Shown: positions 17,128 through 25,084 of the stretch, piece after piece
Numbering within the stretch: position 1 is the stretch's first letter
Layout of the letters: the number at the start of each line of letters is the position of its first letter
Source of the DNA: Propionibacteriaceae bacterium
GTDB taxonomy: Bacteria; Actinomycetota; Actinomycetes; Propionibacteriales; Propionibacteriaceae
Direction: 5' to 3'
DNA: 64,000 nucleotides
NCBI GenBank assembly: GCA_017306015.1
Contig: JAFKJK010000017.1
Location: 50,012 to 114,011 of the forward strand
Notes under the pieces: generated by a model
What the model saw: the letters and a program-made list of their open reading frames with translations, nothing else
What the model was told of the DNA's origin: nothing
Databases searched by the model: none
Translations under genes and position numbers: made by a program

Positions 17128-18303
17128 TCAGGCGGACGCGGCGCTGCGCTCGCGCTCCACGCCGTAGAAGAACAGCGCCACCGGCCGGTACATCGCGTGG
17201 GCGAACTTCGTGAACGGGAGGAACAGGCACAGCTCCATGGCGACGGCGACGTGCGCCAGGAACACCCAGTACGCCCAGGTCTGGACGGGCTCGACGTACA
17301 GCGCCGCCTCGATCAGGAAGCCGGTCAGCCCGCTCAGCCACAGCAGCCACAGGAACAGCCAGTCGGTCGGCCTGCTGCGTCCGCCGGGCTGCCCGGCCCG
17401 CTCACGCCGCCGGATCATGAACCAGGTGACGCCGTACATCAGCGCGAGCCCGGCGACCGTCCCCAGCAGCCGGACGGGGTACCAGATCGGCACCGGAGTG
17501 CCGGTCGCCTTGATGCCCAGGATGTCGAGGCCGTAGTCGAGTGTGGTCGCGGCCAGCAGACCGAGGAAGCCCCACAGCGTCAGCGAGTGGATCAACCAGC
17601 GCCGCCGGTACAGCGGCTCGACCGGCTGGTCGTCCTGGCAGTCCTCGCGGTATCGCTTCTGGCCCAGCGACTCGATGCCGAGGGCGTACCACAGCGCCTT
17701 CGCGGTGCGCCGACGCGCCTCGGCGCTGCCGAACAGCTGCTCGCGGGTGATCCCGTCGCGGCGGGCGATGTCGCGGGCGAGGAAGCCGATGCCGAGCAGG
17801 CTGAACACGGCGACCAGCGCCATCACCACGATGCCGGTGGTGTGCACCACCTCGTAGGGGATGAACTCGAACAGCCGCAGCACGTCCGGGTTCTGGTGCC
17901 GGCTGATGGTCGTGAAGAACACCGCGAACAGCAGCCCCATCGCGGTCGCGAACAGGGCGCCCAGGACCGGCCTGGTGTTCATCAGCCGGGCGATCCCGGA
18001 CCGGTCGTAGTGGGCGATCGCGTACTGCCGGGCCGTCCCCATGAACTCGGCGGGGTCGGCTTCCTGGGGGCAGCGGTCGGTGCACATGCCGCAGCCGTAG
18101 CACGTCCACAGCTCCTTGCTGCCGACCAGTTCGTCGCCCAGGCCCACCTGGGCGAGCCGGATCAGGCGGCGGGGGAACATCGCGTCGTTGTCGGTCAGCG
18201 GGCAGATCGCCGTGCAGTTGCCGCAACTGAAGCAGGCGTTGATGTCCGTCCCGCCGAACCGCTGCAGGTCGGTGATCAGATTCGGGTTCACGACCGCGGT
18301 CAT
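17128..18303 (-). CDS. QmoC-like protein: HdrC iron-sulfur domain fused to NarI-type cytochrome b
   Basis: 391 residues. The N-terminal ~110 carry two [4Fe-4S] motifs, CFSCGNCTAICP and CYGCGMCTDRCPQ. The rest has about six helices with several His in or near helices, as in HdrE/NarI/DsrM cytochrome b proteins. This domain order is that of QmoC (usual length ~380), which passes electrons between HdrA-like partners and menaquinone in sulfate reducers. It is last in the operon begun at 24344, and its start overlaps the upstream stop by ATGA. It is therefore the likely membrane anchor and quinone site of the complex. Confidence 0.85.
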   Translation of the reverse strand: MTAVVNPNLITDLQRFGGTDINACFSCGNCTAICPLTDNDAMFPRRLIRLAQVGLGDELVGSKELWTCYGCGMCTDRCPQEADPAEFMGTARQYAIAHYDRSGIARLMNTRPVLGALFATAMGLLFAVFFTTISRHQNPDVLRLFEFIPYEVVHTTGIVVMALVAVFSLLGIGFLARDIARRDGITREQLFGSAEARRRTAKALWYALGIESLGQKRYREDCQDDQPVEPLYRRRWLIHSLTLWGFLGLLAATTLDYGLDILGIKATGTPVPIWYPVRLLGTVAGLALMYGVTWFMIRRRERAGQPGGRSRPTDWLFLWLLWLSGLTGFLIEAALYVEPVQTWAYWVFLAHVAVAMELCLFLPFTKFAHAMYRPVALFFYGVERERSAASA

Positions 18304-18590
18304 TCGTACTCACACTCCTCGAGCGTGGCGCCGGGCTCGGCCTGGCCCACCACGCGGTAGCTGAAGTAGCCGTCGTCGTCGGCCTCGGCGCTCTCGATCA
18401 GCAGGCCGTAGCGGCGCATGCCCATCACCCAGTACACGACCTCGTGGACGGGGTGGTCGATCCTCGTCGCGATCTCGGGGACGGTCGCCGGCCCGTCGGC
18501 GAGCGCGGCGTAGATCGGCGCGTGCATCAGCGGTTCCTCGCGGATGACCTCGCGAGGATCCCGCAGGGTCTGGCCCGTCGGGGTGCTCAT
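18300..18590 (-). CDS. Small winged-helix-like protein in the Qmo/Hdr operon
   Basis: 96 residues. The middle (IYAALADGPATVPEIATRI, then HEVVYWVMGMRRYGLLIE) looks like a winged helix, and the acidic C-terminus ends in LEECEYE. I do not recognise a named family. Its start and stop overlap both neighbours by ATGA, so it is made together with the HdrA-like and QmoC-like proteins, more likely as a structural or assembly partner than as a free regulator. Confidence 0.65.
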   Translation of the reverse strand: MSTPTGQTLRDPREVIREEPLMHAPIYAALADGPATVPEIATRIDHPVHEVVYWVMGMRRYGLLIESAEADDDGYFSYRVVGQAEPGATLEECEYE

Positions 18591-20365
18591 GACACCGCCT
18601 CCTTCACGGGCTCGGCCGCGATCAGCCCCTCGATCGCCGCCCGCATCTGCGCGTCGGTGTAGCCGAGCAGGTCGATGGCGTCCTGGCCACACGCCGGGAC
18701 GCAGCCGCCGCAGCCCTTGCAGGTGGCCGGGTCGACCGAGGCGATGCTCCGTCCGTCCCATTCGATGCGAGTGATCGCGTCGTACGGGCAGGACGTCAGG
18801 CACTCCCCGCTCCCGATGCACCTCGCCGGATCGACCGTCGCCACCAGCGGCTCGAGTTCGGCGTAGCCCTTCTTCAGCAGTGCCGCGCTCTGCGCGACCG
18901 CGGCGAGCCCGGCGGCGACGCTCTCCCCCACCGTCCGCGGGCTCTGGCAGCAGCCGGCGATCATCACGCCGTCCACCACCGTCTCCACCGGGCGCAGCTT
19001 CGGGTGGATCTCGTTGAAGAAGCCGTCGCTTCCGACCGGCAGCTTCAGCACCGCGGTCAGTCCCGCGTTCTCCCGGGGCACCATGCCGGTGACCAGGACC
19101 ACCAGGTCGACCGGGATCGTCAGCTCCCTGCTCTCGGTCAGCAGGTCGGTGACGGTCACGCCCAGTCCGCCGCCGGCCAGCTTCGCCACAGCGGGCGGTT
19201 GGTCGTCGGCGAACTTCAGGTAGGTCGAGCCCGCCTCCCGGGAGCTGTTGTACAGCAGCTCGTTGCGACCGTAGGCGCGGATGTCGCGGTACAGGTGGTA
19301 CTGCCGGACGGACGCGTCCAGTCTCGCCACCTGAAGGGACGCGTGGATCGTCGCCGTGCAGCAGTACTTCGAGCAGTACTCGTTGCCCCCTGCCGGCTGG
19401 CGGCTGCCCACGCAGTAGACGTAGGCGATCGAGCGCACCCGGCGGCCGGCGTAGCTGAGCTGGCCGGACGGAGCCGCGTCCACCAGCTCCTTGAACTCGG
19501 GCAGCGTGACCACGCCGTCGATCCCGTAGCCGAACTCCCCGACGTCGGGGAGGTAGGAGTCGAAGCCGGTCGCGACGATGATCGCCCCGACACCCACGGT
19601 GAGCACCTTGTCGCCGTCGTCGCGGTGCAGGGTGAGCTCGGCGGCGTAGTTGCCGAACGTCCCGGACTTCCCGGTCAGCTCGGCGCTGGTGTAGACGGTG
19701 ATGTCCCGCCGGGCCTTGATCTGCTCGACCAGGCCGGCGATCTCGTCCGCCCCGGACGTGTCATCGGGGAAGGTCGCGCCGAGGCGGCCGACCCAGCCGC
19801 CCAGCGTCGCCTCCCTCTCGACGACGACGGCCTGGATGCCGAGGTCGGCCAGCCCGATCGCGGCGCGCAGGCCGGCCACCCCGCCGCCCACCACCAGTGC
19901 GCTGGGCACGGTGTCGATCCGCAGCGGCTCCAGAGGGTCGGACAGCCGGGTCTTCGCGACTCCCGCCCGGACCAGGCCGATGGCCTTCTCGGTCGCGCCG
20001 GCGCGGTCGTGCTGGTGGGCCCAGGAGTCCTGCTCGCGGACGTTCACCTGGGTGTAGGCGTACTGGTTGAGGTCCGCCCGCTTGGCCACGTTCCGGAACG
20101 TCACCTGGTGCAGCTTCGGCGAGCAGGACGCGACCACCAGCCCGTCCAGGTGCTGGGCGCGGATGTCGTCGATCATGTCGTGCTGGGTGCCGTCGGAGCA
20201 GGCGAAGACCGGCGACTCCGAGACGACCACTCCCGGCTCGTCCTTCAGCGCCTCGCGGACGGCTTCCACGTCCACGTAGTCGGAGATGTTGCCGCCGCAG
20301 TGGCAGATGTAGACCCCGATCCGGCGCTCGGTTCCACCGGTGGTCGGCTCGTCCGGCTGGCTCAT
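18587..20365 (-). CDS. HdrA/QmoB-like flavoprotein with two C-terminal ferredoxin clusters
   Basis: 592 residues. The N-terminal ~145 have an HdrA-type segment (IGVYICHCGGNISDYVD, then VVASCSPKLHQVTF). A FAD Rossmann motif follows (ALVVGGGVAGLRAAIGLADL), then the HdrA cysteine stretch (YVYCVGSRQ, EYCSKYCCTATI), and near the C-terminus two [4Fe-4S] motifs (CIGSGECLTSCP with altered spacing and CKGCGGCVPACG). ATG 20365 overlaps the upstream stop by ATGA. HdrA proteins carry electrons and can bifurcate. With the fused HdrA and the QmoC-like subunit it should form the soluble arm of a membrane complex. Confidence 0.85.
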   Translation of the reverse strand: MSQPDEPTTGGTERRIGVYICHCGGNISDYVDVEAVREALKDEPGVVVSESPVFACSDGTQHDMIDDIRAQHLDGLVVASCSPKLHQVTFRNVAKRADLNQYAYTQVNVREQDSWAHQHDRAGATEKAIGLVRAGVAKTRLSDPLEPLRIDTVPSALVVGGGVAGLRAAIGLADLGIQAVVVEREATLGGWVGRLGATFPDDTSGADEIAGLVEQIKARRDITVYTSAELTGKSGTFGNYAAELTLHRDDGDKVLTVGVGAIIVATGFDSYLPDVGEFGYGIDGVVTLPEFKELVDAAPSGQLSYAGRRVRSIAYVYCVGSRQPAGGNEYCSKYCCTATIHASLQVARLDASVRQYHLYRDIRAYGRNELLYNSSREAGSTYLKFADDQPPAVAKLAGGGLGVTVTDLLTESRELTIPVDLVVLVTGMVPRENAGLTAVLKLPVGSDGFFNEIHPKLRPVETVVDGVMIAGCCQSPRTVGESVAAGLAAVAQSAALLKKGYAELEPLVATVDPARCIGSGECLTSCPYDAITRIEWDGRSIASVDPATCKGCGGCVPACGQDAIDLLGYTDAQMRAAIEGLIAAEPVKEAVS

Positions 20366-23082
20366 ACCGGCACCTCCTCGCTGAAGTGGTGGTGTTCGAG
20401 GTGGGCGGCCACCTGGGCGACGGCAGCTCCGGAGTGCAGGATCGTGTCGACGATGTCCTTGGCCCCGGCGGCCGTGCCGGCGACGAAGACGCCGGGGACG
20501 GTGGTCTGGCCCGGGCTCAGTTCCGCGCTCGGCTCGGCGACGTAGTAGTACTCGTCCAGCCCCAGCGGAGCCTCGCCGAAGAGCCGCTCCACGTCCCGGT
20601 TGGGCTGGATGCCGACGGCGAGCACCACCAGGTCGTAGGACGCCTCGACGATGTTGCCGCCGTGCTCGATGTCCTCGTAACGGACCAGCAGGTCGCCGTT
20701 CGGCTCCTCGGTGATCTTCGACACCCGGCCCTTGATGTACTGCGCACCCATGTCCTGGGCCTGGACGTAGAACTCCTCGTACCGCTTCCCGGCCGCCCGC
20801 ATGTCCATGTAGTGCATGGACACGTCGGCCAGCGGCAGGGCGCCCATGATCAGCTGGTTCTGCTTGATCGAGTACATGCAGCAGAACTTCGAGCACAGCG
20901 GGTTGCCGACGGTCTTGTCGCGGGAGCCGGTGCAGGAGATGTAGCCGATCCGCTCGGGCACCTTGCCGTCCCCGGGACGCAGCACGGTGTTGAACGGACG
21001 GGTGGGAGCCAGCAGCCGGTCCATCTGCATGCCGGTGATGACGTTCGGGAACTTCCCGAAGCCGTACTCGGGCTTGAGGTCGGCGGCGAACAGCTTGTGC
21101 CCGGTGGCGACGACGACCGCCCCGACCTCGACGTCGCTGAGGTGCTCGTGCTCGTCCAGCCGGATCGCGAACGCCGGGCAGGCCTTCACGCACTCCTGGC
21201 ATTCGGAGCACACCCCGCAGTCGAGGCACGACCCGGCGCCGCTGCGAACGAGCTCCTCCGAGAGCGGCGCCTCGATCTCGGCGAAGTCGCGCGGGTTCGG
21301 CGCCAGGGTGACGTCCCCACTAATCGGGTGACGGTGCCCGAACGCCGTCTGCCGGGCGAGGACGGACTCATGCGTCACCGTCTCCAGCCGGTCGTCCAGT
21401 GCGGTGAACCCGTCCAGCGGCTGGCCGGTGAGCCAGCGGTCCACCATGTGCGCCGCCCGCCGGCCGGAACCGATCGCGCGGGTGATGTCGGTGGCCCCTG
21501 CGGTCACGTCGCCGGCGGCGAACAGGTACGGCACCGACGTCTGCAGCGTCCTGGGATCGACGGCGATCCGGCCCCGTTTGTCGGCCAAGGATGCAAACGG
21601 AGCTGGATCAGGACTCATCCCGATGGTGGAGATGACCAGGTCGGCATCGAGCGTGTATTCGCTGCCGGGGATCGGCTCGGGGCTGCGGCGTCCCGATGCG
21701 TCCGGGGCGCCGAGCCGCATCCGCTGCAGCTTCAGCCCGGTCACGTGGCCGTCGGCGGTCAGTACCTCGGTCGGCGCGACCAGGAGCTCGAACACCGCGC
21801 CCTCGGCCTCGGCGTCCTCGCTCTCGACGTGGTGGGCCGGCATCTCGGCCCGGGTGCGCCGGTAGGCGACCCGGGCCTCGGCGGCACCGAGCCGCAGCGA
21901 GACCCTGGCGGCGTCCATCGCGACATTGCCGCCGCCGACGACCACGACCCGCTTGCCGGTGAGGTCGGGGGCAGCGCCGTTGGCGACCGCATCGAGGAAG
22001 TCGAGCCCGTTGACCGAGCCGTCGGCGTCCTCGCCGGGGACGTCCATCCGGGTGGCCACCTGGGTACCGGTCGCCATGATCACGGCGTCGTAGCCCTCGG
22101 CCTTGAGCGCCTCGGGATCGGACACGGCGGCGTTGCAGCGGATCTGGACGCCGAGCGAGGTGAGGTTGGCGATGTCGGCGTCGACCACCTCATGCGGCAG
22201 CCGGTAGGTCGGGATGGCGTGGCGCAGGTAGCCGCCGGGCTGCTCGCGCTTCTCCAGGATCGTCACCTGGTAGCCCTTGCGGGCCAGCTGCCAGGCCGCG
22301 GTGAGACCCGCCGGGCCGGAGCCCACGATCGCGACCGTCCTGCCGTTGGGCTCGGCGACCTCGATCGCCGGCCCGTCGGGAGTGGTGCCCTCGTAGTGGT
22401 GGTCGGCGGCGAAGCGCTTGATCAGCCGGATCGGGACGGGACCCTCCAGCTTCGTCCGCGTGCACTCGGTCTCGCACGGCGCGTAGCAGGCCCGTCCGAG
22501 GGTGCCTACCAGGGGGGTGGCGTCCAGCACCAGCTGGAAGGCCTCCTCGTACTTGCCCGCGCGGGCGAGCGAGACGTAGCCGTGGGCCTTGATCCCCGCC
22601 GGGCACGCCCCGATGCAGGGGGACGTCCCGGCACGCTCGAGCACCGCCTTCTTCGGGACGGCCTGCGGGAACGCGATGTAGGCGGCGCGGCGAGCGGCGA
22701 GGTTCGCGTTGAACTGGTCGGGGACGGCGACCGTGCAGGCCTTCTGGCAGGCGTCACAGCCCGTGCACGCCGCCCAGTCGACGAACTTCGGCCGCTGCCG
22801 GATGGCCGCCTGGAACCGTCCGTCCGCTGTCCGGCTGATGCCCTGGACCTCGCTGTAGGCCATCGTCGTGATGTTCGGGTGGTTGATGGTGGACGACATC
22901 TTCGGTCCGGAGATGCAGGACGCGCAGTCCAGCGTCGGGAAGACCTTGCTGAGCAGGATCATCCGGCCGCCGACGCTGGCCTCCTTCTCCACCAACAGGA
23001 CCCGGTAGCCCATGTCCGCCAGCTTGATCGACGACTCCATGCCGCCGATTCCGCTGCCGATCACGAGGACGTCGTAGTCCAT
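20362..23082 (-). CDS. HdrA-like flavoprotein with inserted GltD/NfnB-like oxidoreductase
   Basis: 906 residues in three parts. Residues 1-~130 are the HdrA N-terminus: FAD motif GSGIGGMESSIKLAD, the CASC region and a [4Fe-4S] site (CTGCDACQKAC, Cys106-116). Residues ~150-600 form a GltD/NfnB-type unit with N-terminal cluster cysteines (CIGACPAG, CYAPCETEC), a FAD motif (VAIVGSGPAGLTAAWQLA) and a pyridine-nucleotide motif (VVVVGGGNVAMDAARVSL). The remainder resumes HdrA with a ferredoxin site (CLDCGVCSECQECVKACP) and the SCTGSRDK and CSKFCC stretches. The insert suggests that NAD(P)H is a partner. Ordinary HdrA or QmoA proteins are ~400-650 residues. Confidence 0.85.
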   Translation of the reverse strand: MDYDVLVIGSGIGGMESSIKLADMGYRVLLVEKEASVGGRMILLSKVFPTLDCASCISGPKMSSTINHPNITTMAYSEVQGISRTADGRFQAAIRQRPKFVDWAACTGCDACQKACTVAVPDQFNANLAARRAAYIAFPQAVPKKAVLERAGTSPCIGACPAGIKAHGYVSLARAGKYEEAFQLVLDATPLVGTLGRACYAPCETECTRTKLEGPVPIRLIKRFAADHHYEGTTPDGPAIEVAEPNGRTVAIVGSGPAGLTAAWQLARKGYQVTILEKREQPGGYLRHAIPTYRLPHEVVDADIANLTSLGVQIRCNAAVSDPEALKAEGYDAVIMATGTQVATRMDVPGEDADGSVNGLDFLDAVANGAAPDLTGKRVVVVGGGNVAMDAARVSLRLGAAEARVAYRRTRAEMPAHHVESEDAEAEGAVFELLVAPTEVLTADGHVTGLKLQRMRLGAPDASGRRSPEPIPGSEYTLDADLVISTIGMSPDPAPFASLADKRGRIAVDPRTLQTSVPYLFAAGDVTAGATDITRAIGSGRRAAHMVDRWLTGQPLDGFTALDDRLETVTHESVLARQTAFGHRHPISGDVTLAPNPRDFAEIEAPLSEELVRSGAGSCLDCGVCSECQECVKACPAFAIRLDEHEHLSDVEVGAVVVATGHKLFAADLKPEYGFGKFPNVITGMQMDRLLAPTRPFNTVLRPGDGKVPERIGYISCTGSRDKTVGNPLCSKFCCMYSIKQNQLIMGALPLADVSMHYMDMRAAGKRYEEFYVQAQDMGAQYIKGRVSKITEEPNGDLLVRYEDIEHGGNIVEASYDLVVLAVGIQPNRDVERLFGEAPLGLDEYYYVAEPSAELSPGQTTVPGVFVAGTAAGAKDIVDTILHSGAAVAQVAAHLEHHHFSEEVPV

Positions 23083-23130
23083 CGCGCGCTCCTTGCTCGC
23101 CGCTGTCGCCGGCGACAGTTCTTCGTTGGG

Positions 23131-23610
23131 TCAGATGAAGAGGTTGACGTTGGCCTCGTCGGCCTCGCCCAGGTAGGTGGCGACACCGGCGTACTCGATG
23201 TCGTCGATGAGCTCTTCCTTGCTGATGCCGAGTACGTCCATCGACATCGTGCAGGCGATCAGCTTGATGCCCTGCTCTCGCGCGGTCGCCAGCAGCTCCG
23301 CGACCGTCATCACGTTCTCGGCCTTCATGACCTTCTTCATCATGAACCGGCCGGCACCACCGAAGTTGAACTTCGACAGGCCCGCCTTCTCTGTGCTCTT
23401 CGGCAGCATCGCCGAGAACGCGGTCTGCAGGCCGCTCTTCTGCTTGCTCGGCGGGCCGGACGGGGTGGTGCGGCGCAGCGCCGACAGCCCCCAGAAGGTG
23501 AAGAACATGGTGACGTCGTCGTCCATGGCGGCGGCGCCGTTGGCGATGATGAACGCGGCCATCAGCCGGTCGTACTCGCCGCTGAATACGATGATGGTCT
23601 TCTTTGCCAT
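23131..23610 (-). CDS. DsrE2-type sulfur carrier protein
   Basis: 159 residues of the DsrE/DsrF/DrsH-like family, larger DsrE2 type. The N-terminus is KKTIIVFSGEYDRLMAAFII, the middle is Lys/Met-rich (FMMKKVMKAENVMT), and the conserved Cys lies in IKLIACTMSMDVLGI. Members hold and pass persulfide sulfur, usually with TusA and rhodanese. The gene sits between the MvhD-like gene (40 bp) and the fused HdrA gene (48 bp) on the same strand. The linkage to TusA, as in sulfur-oxidising sHdr loci, supports a sulfur-transfer role. Confidence 0.88.
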   Translation of the reverse strand: MAKKTIIVFSGEYDRLMAAFIIANGAAAMDDDVTMFFTFWGLSALRRTTPSGPPSKQKSGLQTAFSAMLPKSTEKAGLSKFNFGGAGRFMMKKVMKAENVMTVAELLATAREQGIKLIACTMSMDVLGISKEELIDDIEYAGVATYLGEADEANVNLFI

Positions 23611-23649
23611 CTCAGGTTCCCTGACTTTCGAGGTGGATGGAGGCGAGGC

Positions 23650-24078
23650 TCAGGCGACCGCGGCCGTGGGCCGGAGCGCCAGGAGCGTCGCGGAGAACTC
23701 GCGCATGTAGTTGGCGAACGGTTCGGCGCAGACCGAGCACAGGGCGGCCATCTTCAGCCGAGAGGCCGGGATCCCTCGTTCGCTCATGATCGCCTGGGCC
23801 CGGCTGATGATCGCCGCGGTACGTTCGGCGCAGTCGGGCAGGTAGGCGCACTCCTCACCATCGGAGGCCACGAAGACGCCCTCGAAGCCGCTCTCCAGCG
23901 CGTGGATCAGCCAGGACGGCTTGAGCCCGCTGCTGCACGGCACCGCCATCGTCTGCACGGTCGCCGGGTACTCGAGGTGACGGCTTCCGGCCAGGTCGAT
24001 GCCGGGATCGGAGATGTTGATGGTGGAGAAGACCAGGATCCTGGGCGTGGCGCCGGCCGGATCCGGGACGACAGCCAT
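23650..24078 (-). CDS. MvhD-like iron-sulfur protein
   Basis: 142 residues resembling the delta subunit of methyl-viologen hydrogenase: VPCSSGLKPSWLIHALESGF, then GEECAYLPDCAERT and CSVCAEPF, which give the expected spread of cysteines for a [2Fe-2S] cluster. In QmoB and in HdrA-MvhD complexes this domain links HdrA to an electron partner; here it is a separate gene. ATG 24078 is chosen, since longer forms read across the TusA gene. TusA ends five bases upstream. Confidence 0.78.
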   Translation of the reverse strand: MAVVPDPAGATPRILVFSTINISDPGIDLAGSRHLEYPATVQTMAVPCSSGLKPSWLIHALESGFEGVFVASDGEECAYLPDCAERTAAIISRAQAIMSERGIPASRLKMAALCSVCAEPFANYMREFSATLLALRPTAAVA

Positions 24079-24083
24079 CGCCG

Positions 24084-24344
24084 CTACTTCGACTTGCGCA
24101 GGAAGAGGTGGATCGATCCCGCCTCCTCGAAGGAGCCGAGGAAGTCGTGGCCCATCTTGCGGCACCAGGCGGGAATGTCCTTCAGCGTCCCGGAGTCGGT
24201 GGCCAGCACCTCCATGACGTTGCCGACGGCCACGCCGCCGATCTGCTTCTTCGCCGCGAGGATCGGCCCCGGGCACGACACGCCGCGGGCGTCCACGACG
24301 ACCGGGCTGGCGATGGACTTGAGTTCTTCAACACTTGCTGTCAT
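24084..24344 (-). CDS. TusA-family sulfurtransferase
   Basis: 86 residues with the TusA signature VDARGVSCPGPILAAKK. The CPGP cysteine carries the persulfide. ATG 24344 is chosen over the in-frame start at 24392, because the CsoR-type palindrome at 24396-24411 needs room for a promoter and leader. It is the first gene of the operon ending at 17128. TusA proteins pass sulfur to thio-cofactors or, in sHdr and CstR regulons, into persulfide oxidation. Confidence 0.9.
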   Translation of the reverse strand: MTASVEELKSIASPVVVDARGVSCPGPILAAKKQIGGVAVGNVMEVLATDSGTLKDIPAWCRKMGHDFLGSFEEAGSIHLFLRKSK

Positions 24345-24395
24345 TGCTGCGCTCTCTGGTGAGGACCCGACCTCGTCGTCGGACAATGCCAACTT

Positions 24396-24411
24396 ATACC
24401 CATACGGGTAG
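24396..24411. promoter_or_regulatory. CsoR/CstR-type operator ahead of the tusA-qmo operon
   Basis: ATACCCATACGGGTAG: inverted TACCC and GGGTA arms with a four-base spacer, close to CstR-type sites. It lies 52 bp before the TusA start (24344, minus) and 95 bp before the divergent Mog/MoaB start (24506). It is less symmetric than the 14433 and 15137 sites. Confidence 0.65.
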
Positions 24412-24505
24412 TGGTATGCAACGCCGACGTGGATGAGCCCCGCGGCAACGCGGAACGGGCTGGTGCGGCCCGGGCGCCAGTGGGTGAATCGCTAGGGTTG
24501 CGTCC

Positions 24506-24997
24506 ATGGGTTCAGCGCTGCGAGCAACCGTCATCACGGTCTCGGACGAGGTCGCGTCCGGAGGAGACGAGAACCGGTCCGGGCCGATCGCCGTGGCCGA
24601 GTTGGAGATCCAGGGGCTGCAGGCCGAGCTCGTCGTCGTCGCCGACGAGGCGGGCGCGATCCGCGCCGCCATCACCGCCGCGATCCAGGGCGGCTCGCGG
24701 GTGGTGATCACCAGCGGCGGCACCGGGATCGGGCCCACCGACCGGACCGTCGACGCGGTCGCGCCCCTGCTGAGCTACCAGTTGCCGGGCCTGGCCGAGG
24801 AGATCCGCCGTCGTGGCGCGGAGCACGTGTCGGCCGCCCTGGTCTCCCGGGAGGTCGCCGGCGTCATCGTCGGCGAACCGTCCACCTTCGTCCTGACCGC
24901 GCCCGGCTCGCGCGGCGGCGTCCGGGACGCGCTGGGCGTCGTCGGCCCGCTGCTGGAGTACATCGTCGCCCAGCTGGACGGCGCCGGCCACTACTGA
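24506..24997 (+). CDS. Molybdopterin adenylyltransferase, MogA/MoaB family
   Basis: 163 residues with the family motifs ATVITVSDEVASGG and SGGTGIGPTDRTVDAV, and FVLTAPGSRGGVRDAL near the C-terminus. The enzyme adenylates molybdopterin before MoeA inserts molybdate. It is a second copy beside the Mog gene at 41313-41807 and may be partly redundant. It is divergent from the TusA gene. The ribosome binding site is weak. Confidence 0.82.
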   Translation: MGSALRATVITVSDEVASGGDENRSGPIAVAELEIQGLQAELVVVADEAGAIRAAITAAIQGGSRVVITSGGTGIGPTDRTVDAVAPLLSYQLPGLAEEIRRRGAEHVSAALVSREVAGVIVGEPSTFVLTAPGSRGGVRDALGVVGPLLEYIVAQLDGAGHY

Positions 24998-25014
24998 CCC
25001 GTCCCGTCCGCGCC

Positions 25015-25076
25015 TGAACCGAAGTACCTGTCCCCGACAGTTCAGGTGAACCGTCGGGGACAGGTACTTTCGTTCA
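25015..25076. repeat. REP-like inverted pair downstream of two convergent genes
   Basis: Copy R at 25015-25044 and copy F at 25047-25076 lie back to back between the convergent Mog/MoaB and NarK genes. The pair could form a long hairpin and serve as a two-way terminator. Confidence 0.9.
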
Positions 25077-25084
25077 GCGGCTGG

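Noticed and set aside
17128..24344. Dissimilatory sulfate reduction locus
   Set aside because: No dsrAB, aprAB or sat genes are present; only the Qmo/Hdr-like and sulfur carrier parts occur.
20386..24411. A 1,341-codon plus-strand open frame opposite the HdrA fusion and sulfur genes
   Set aside because: The minus strand encodes recognisable proteins over the whole stretch; the antisense frame has no domain.
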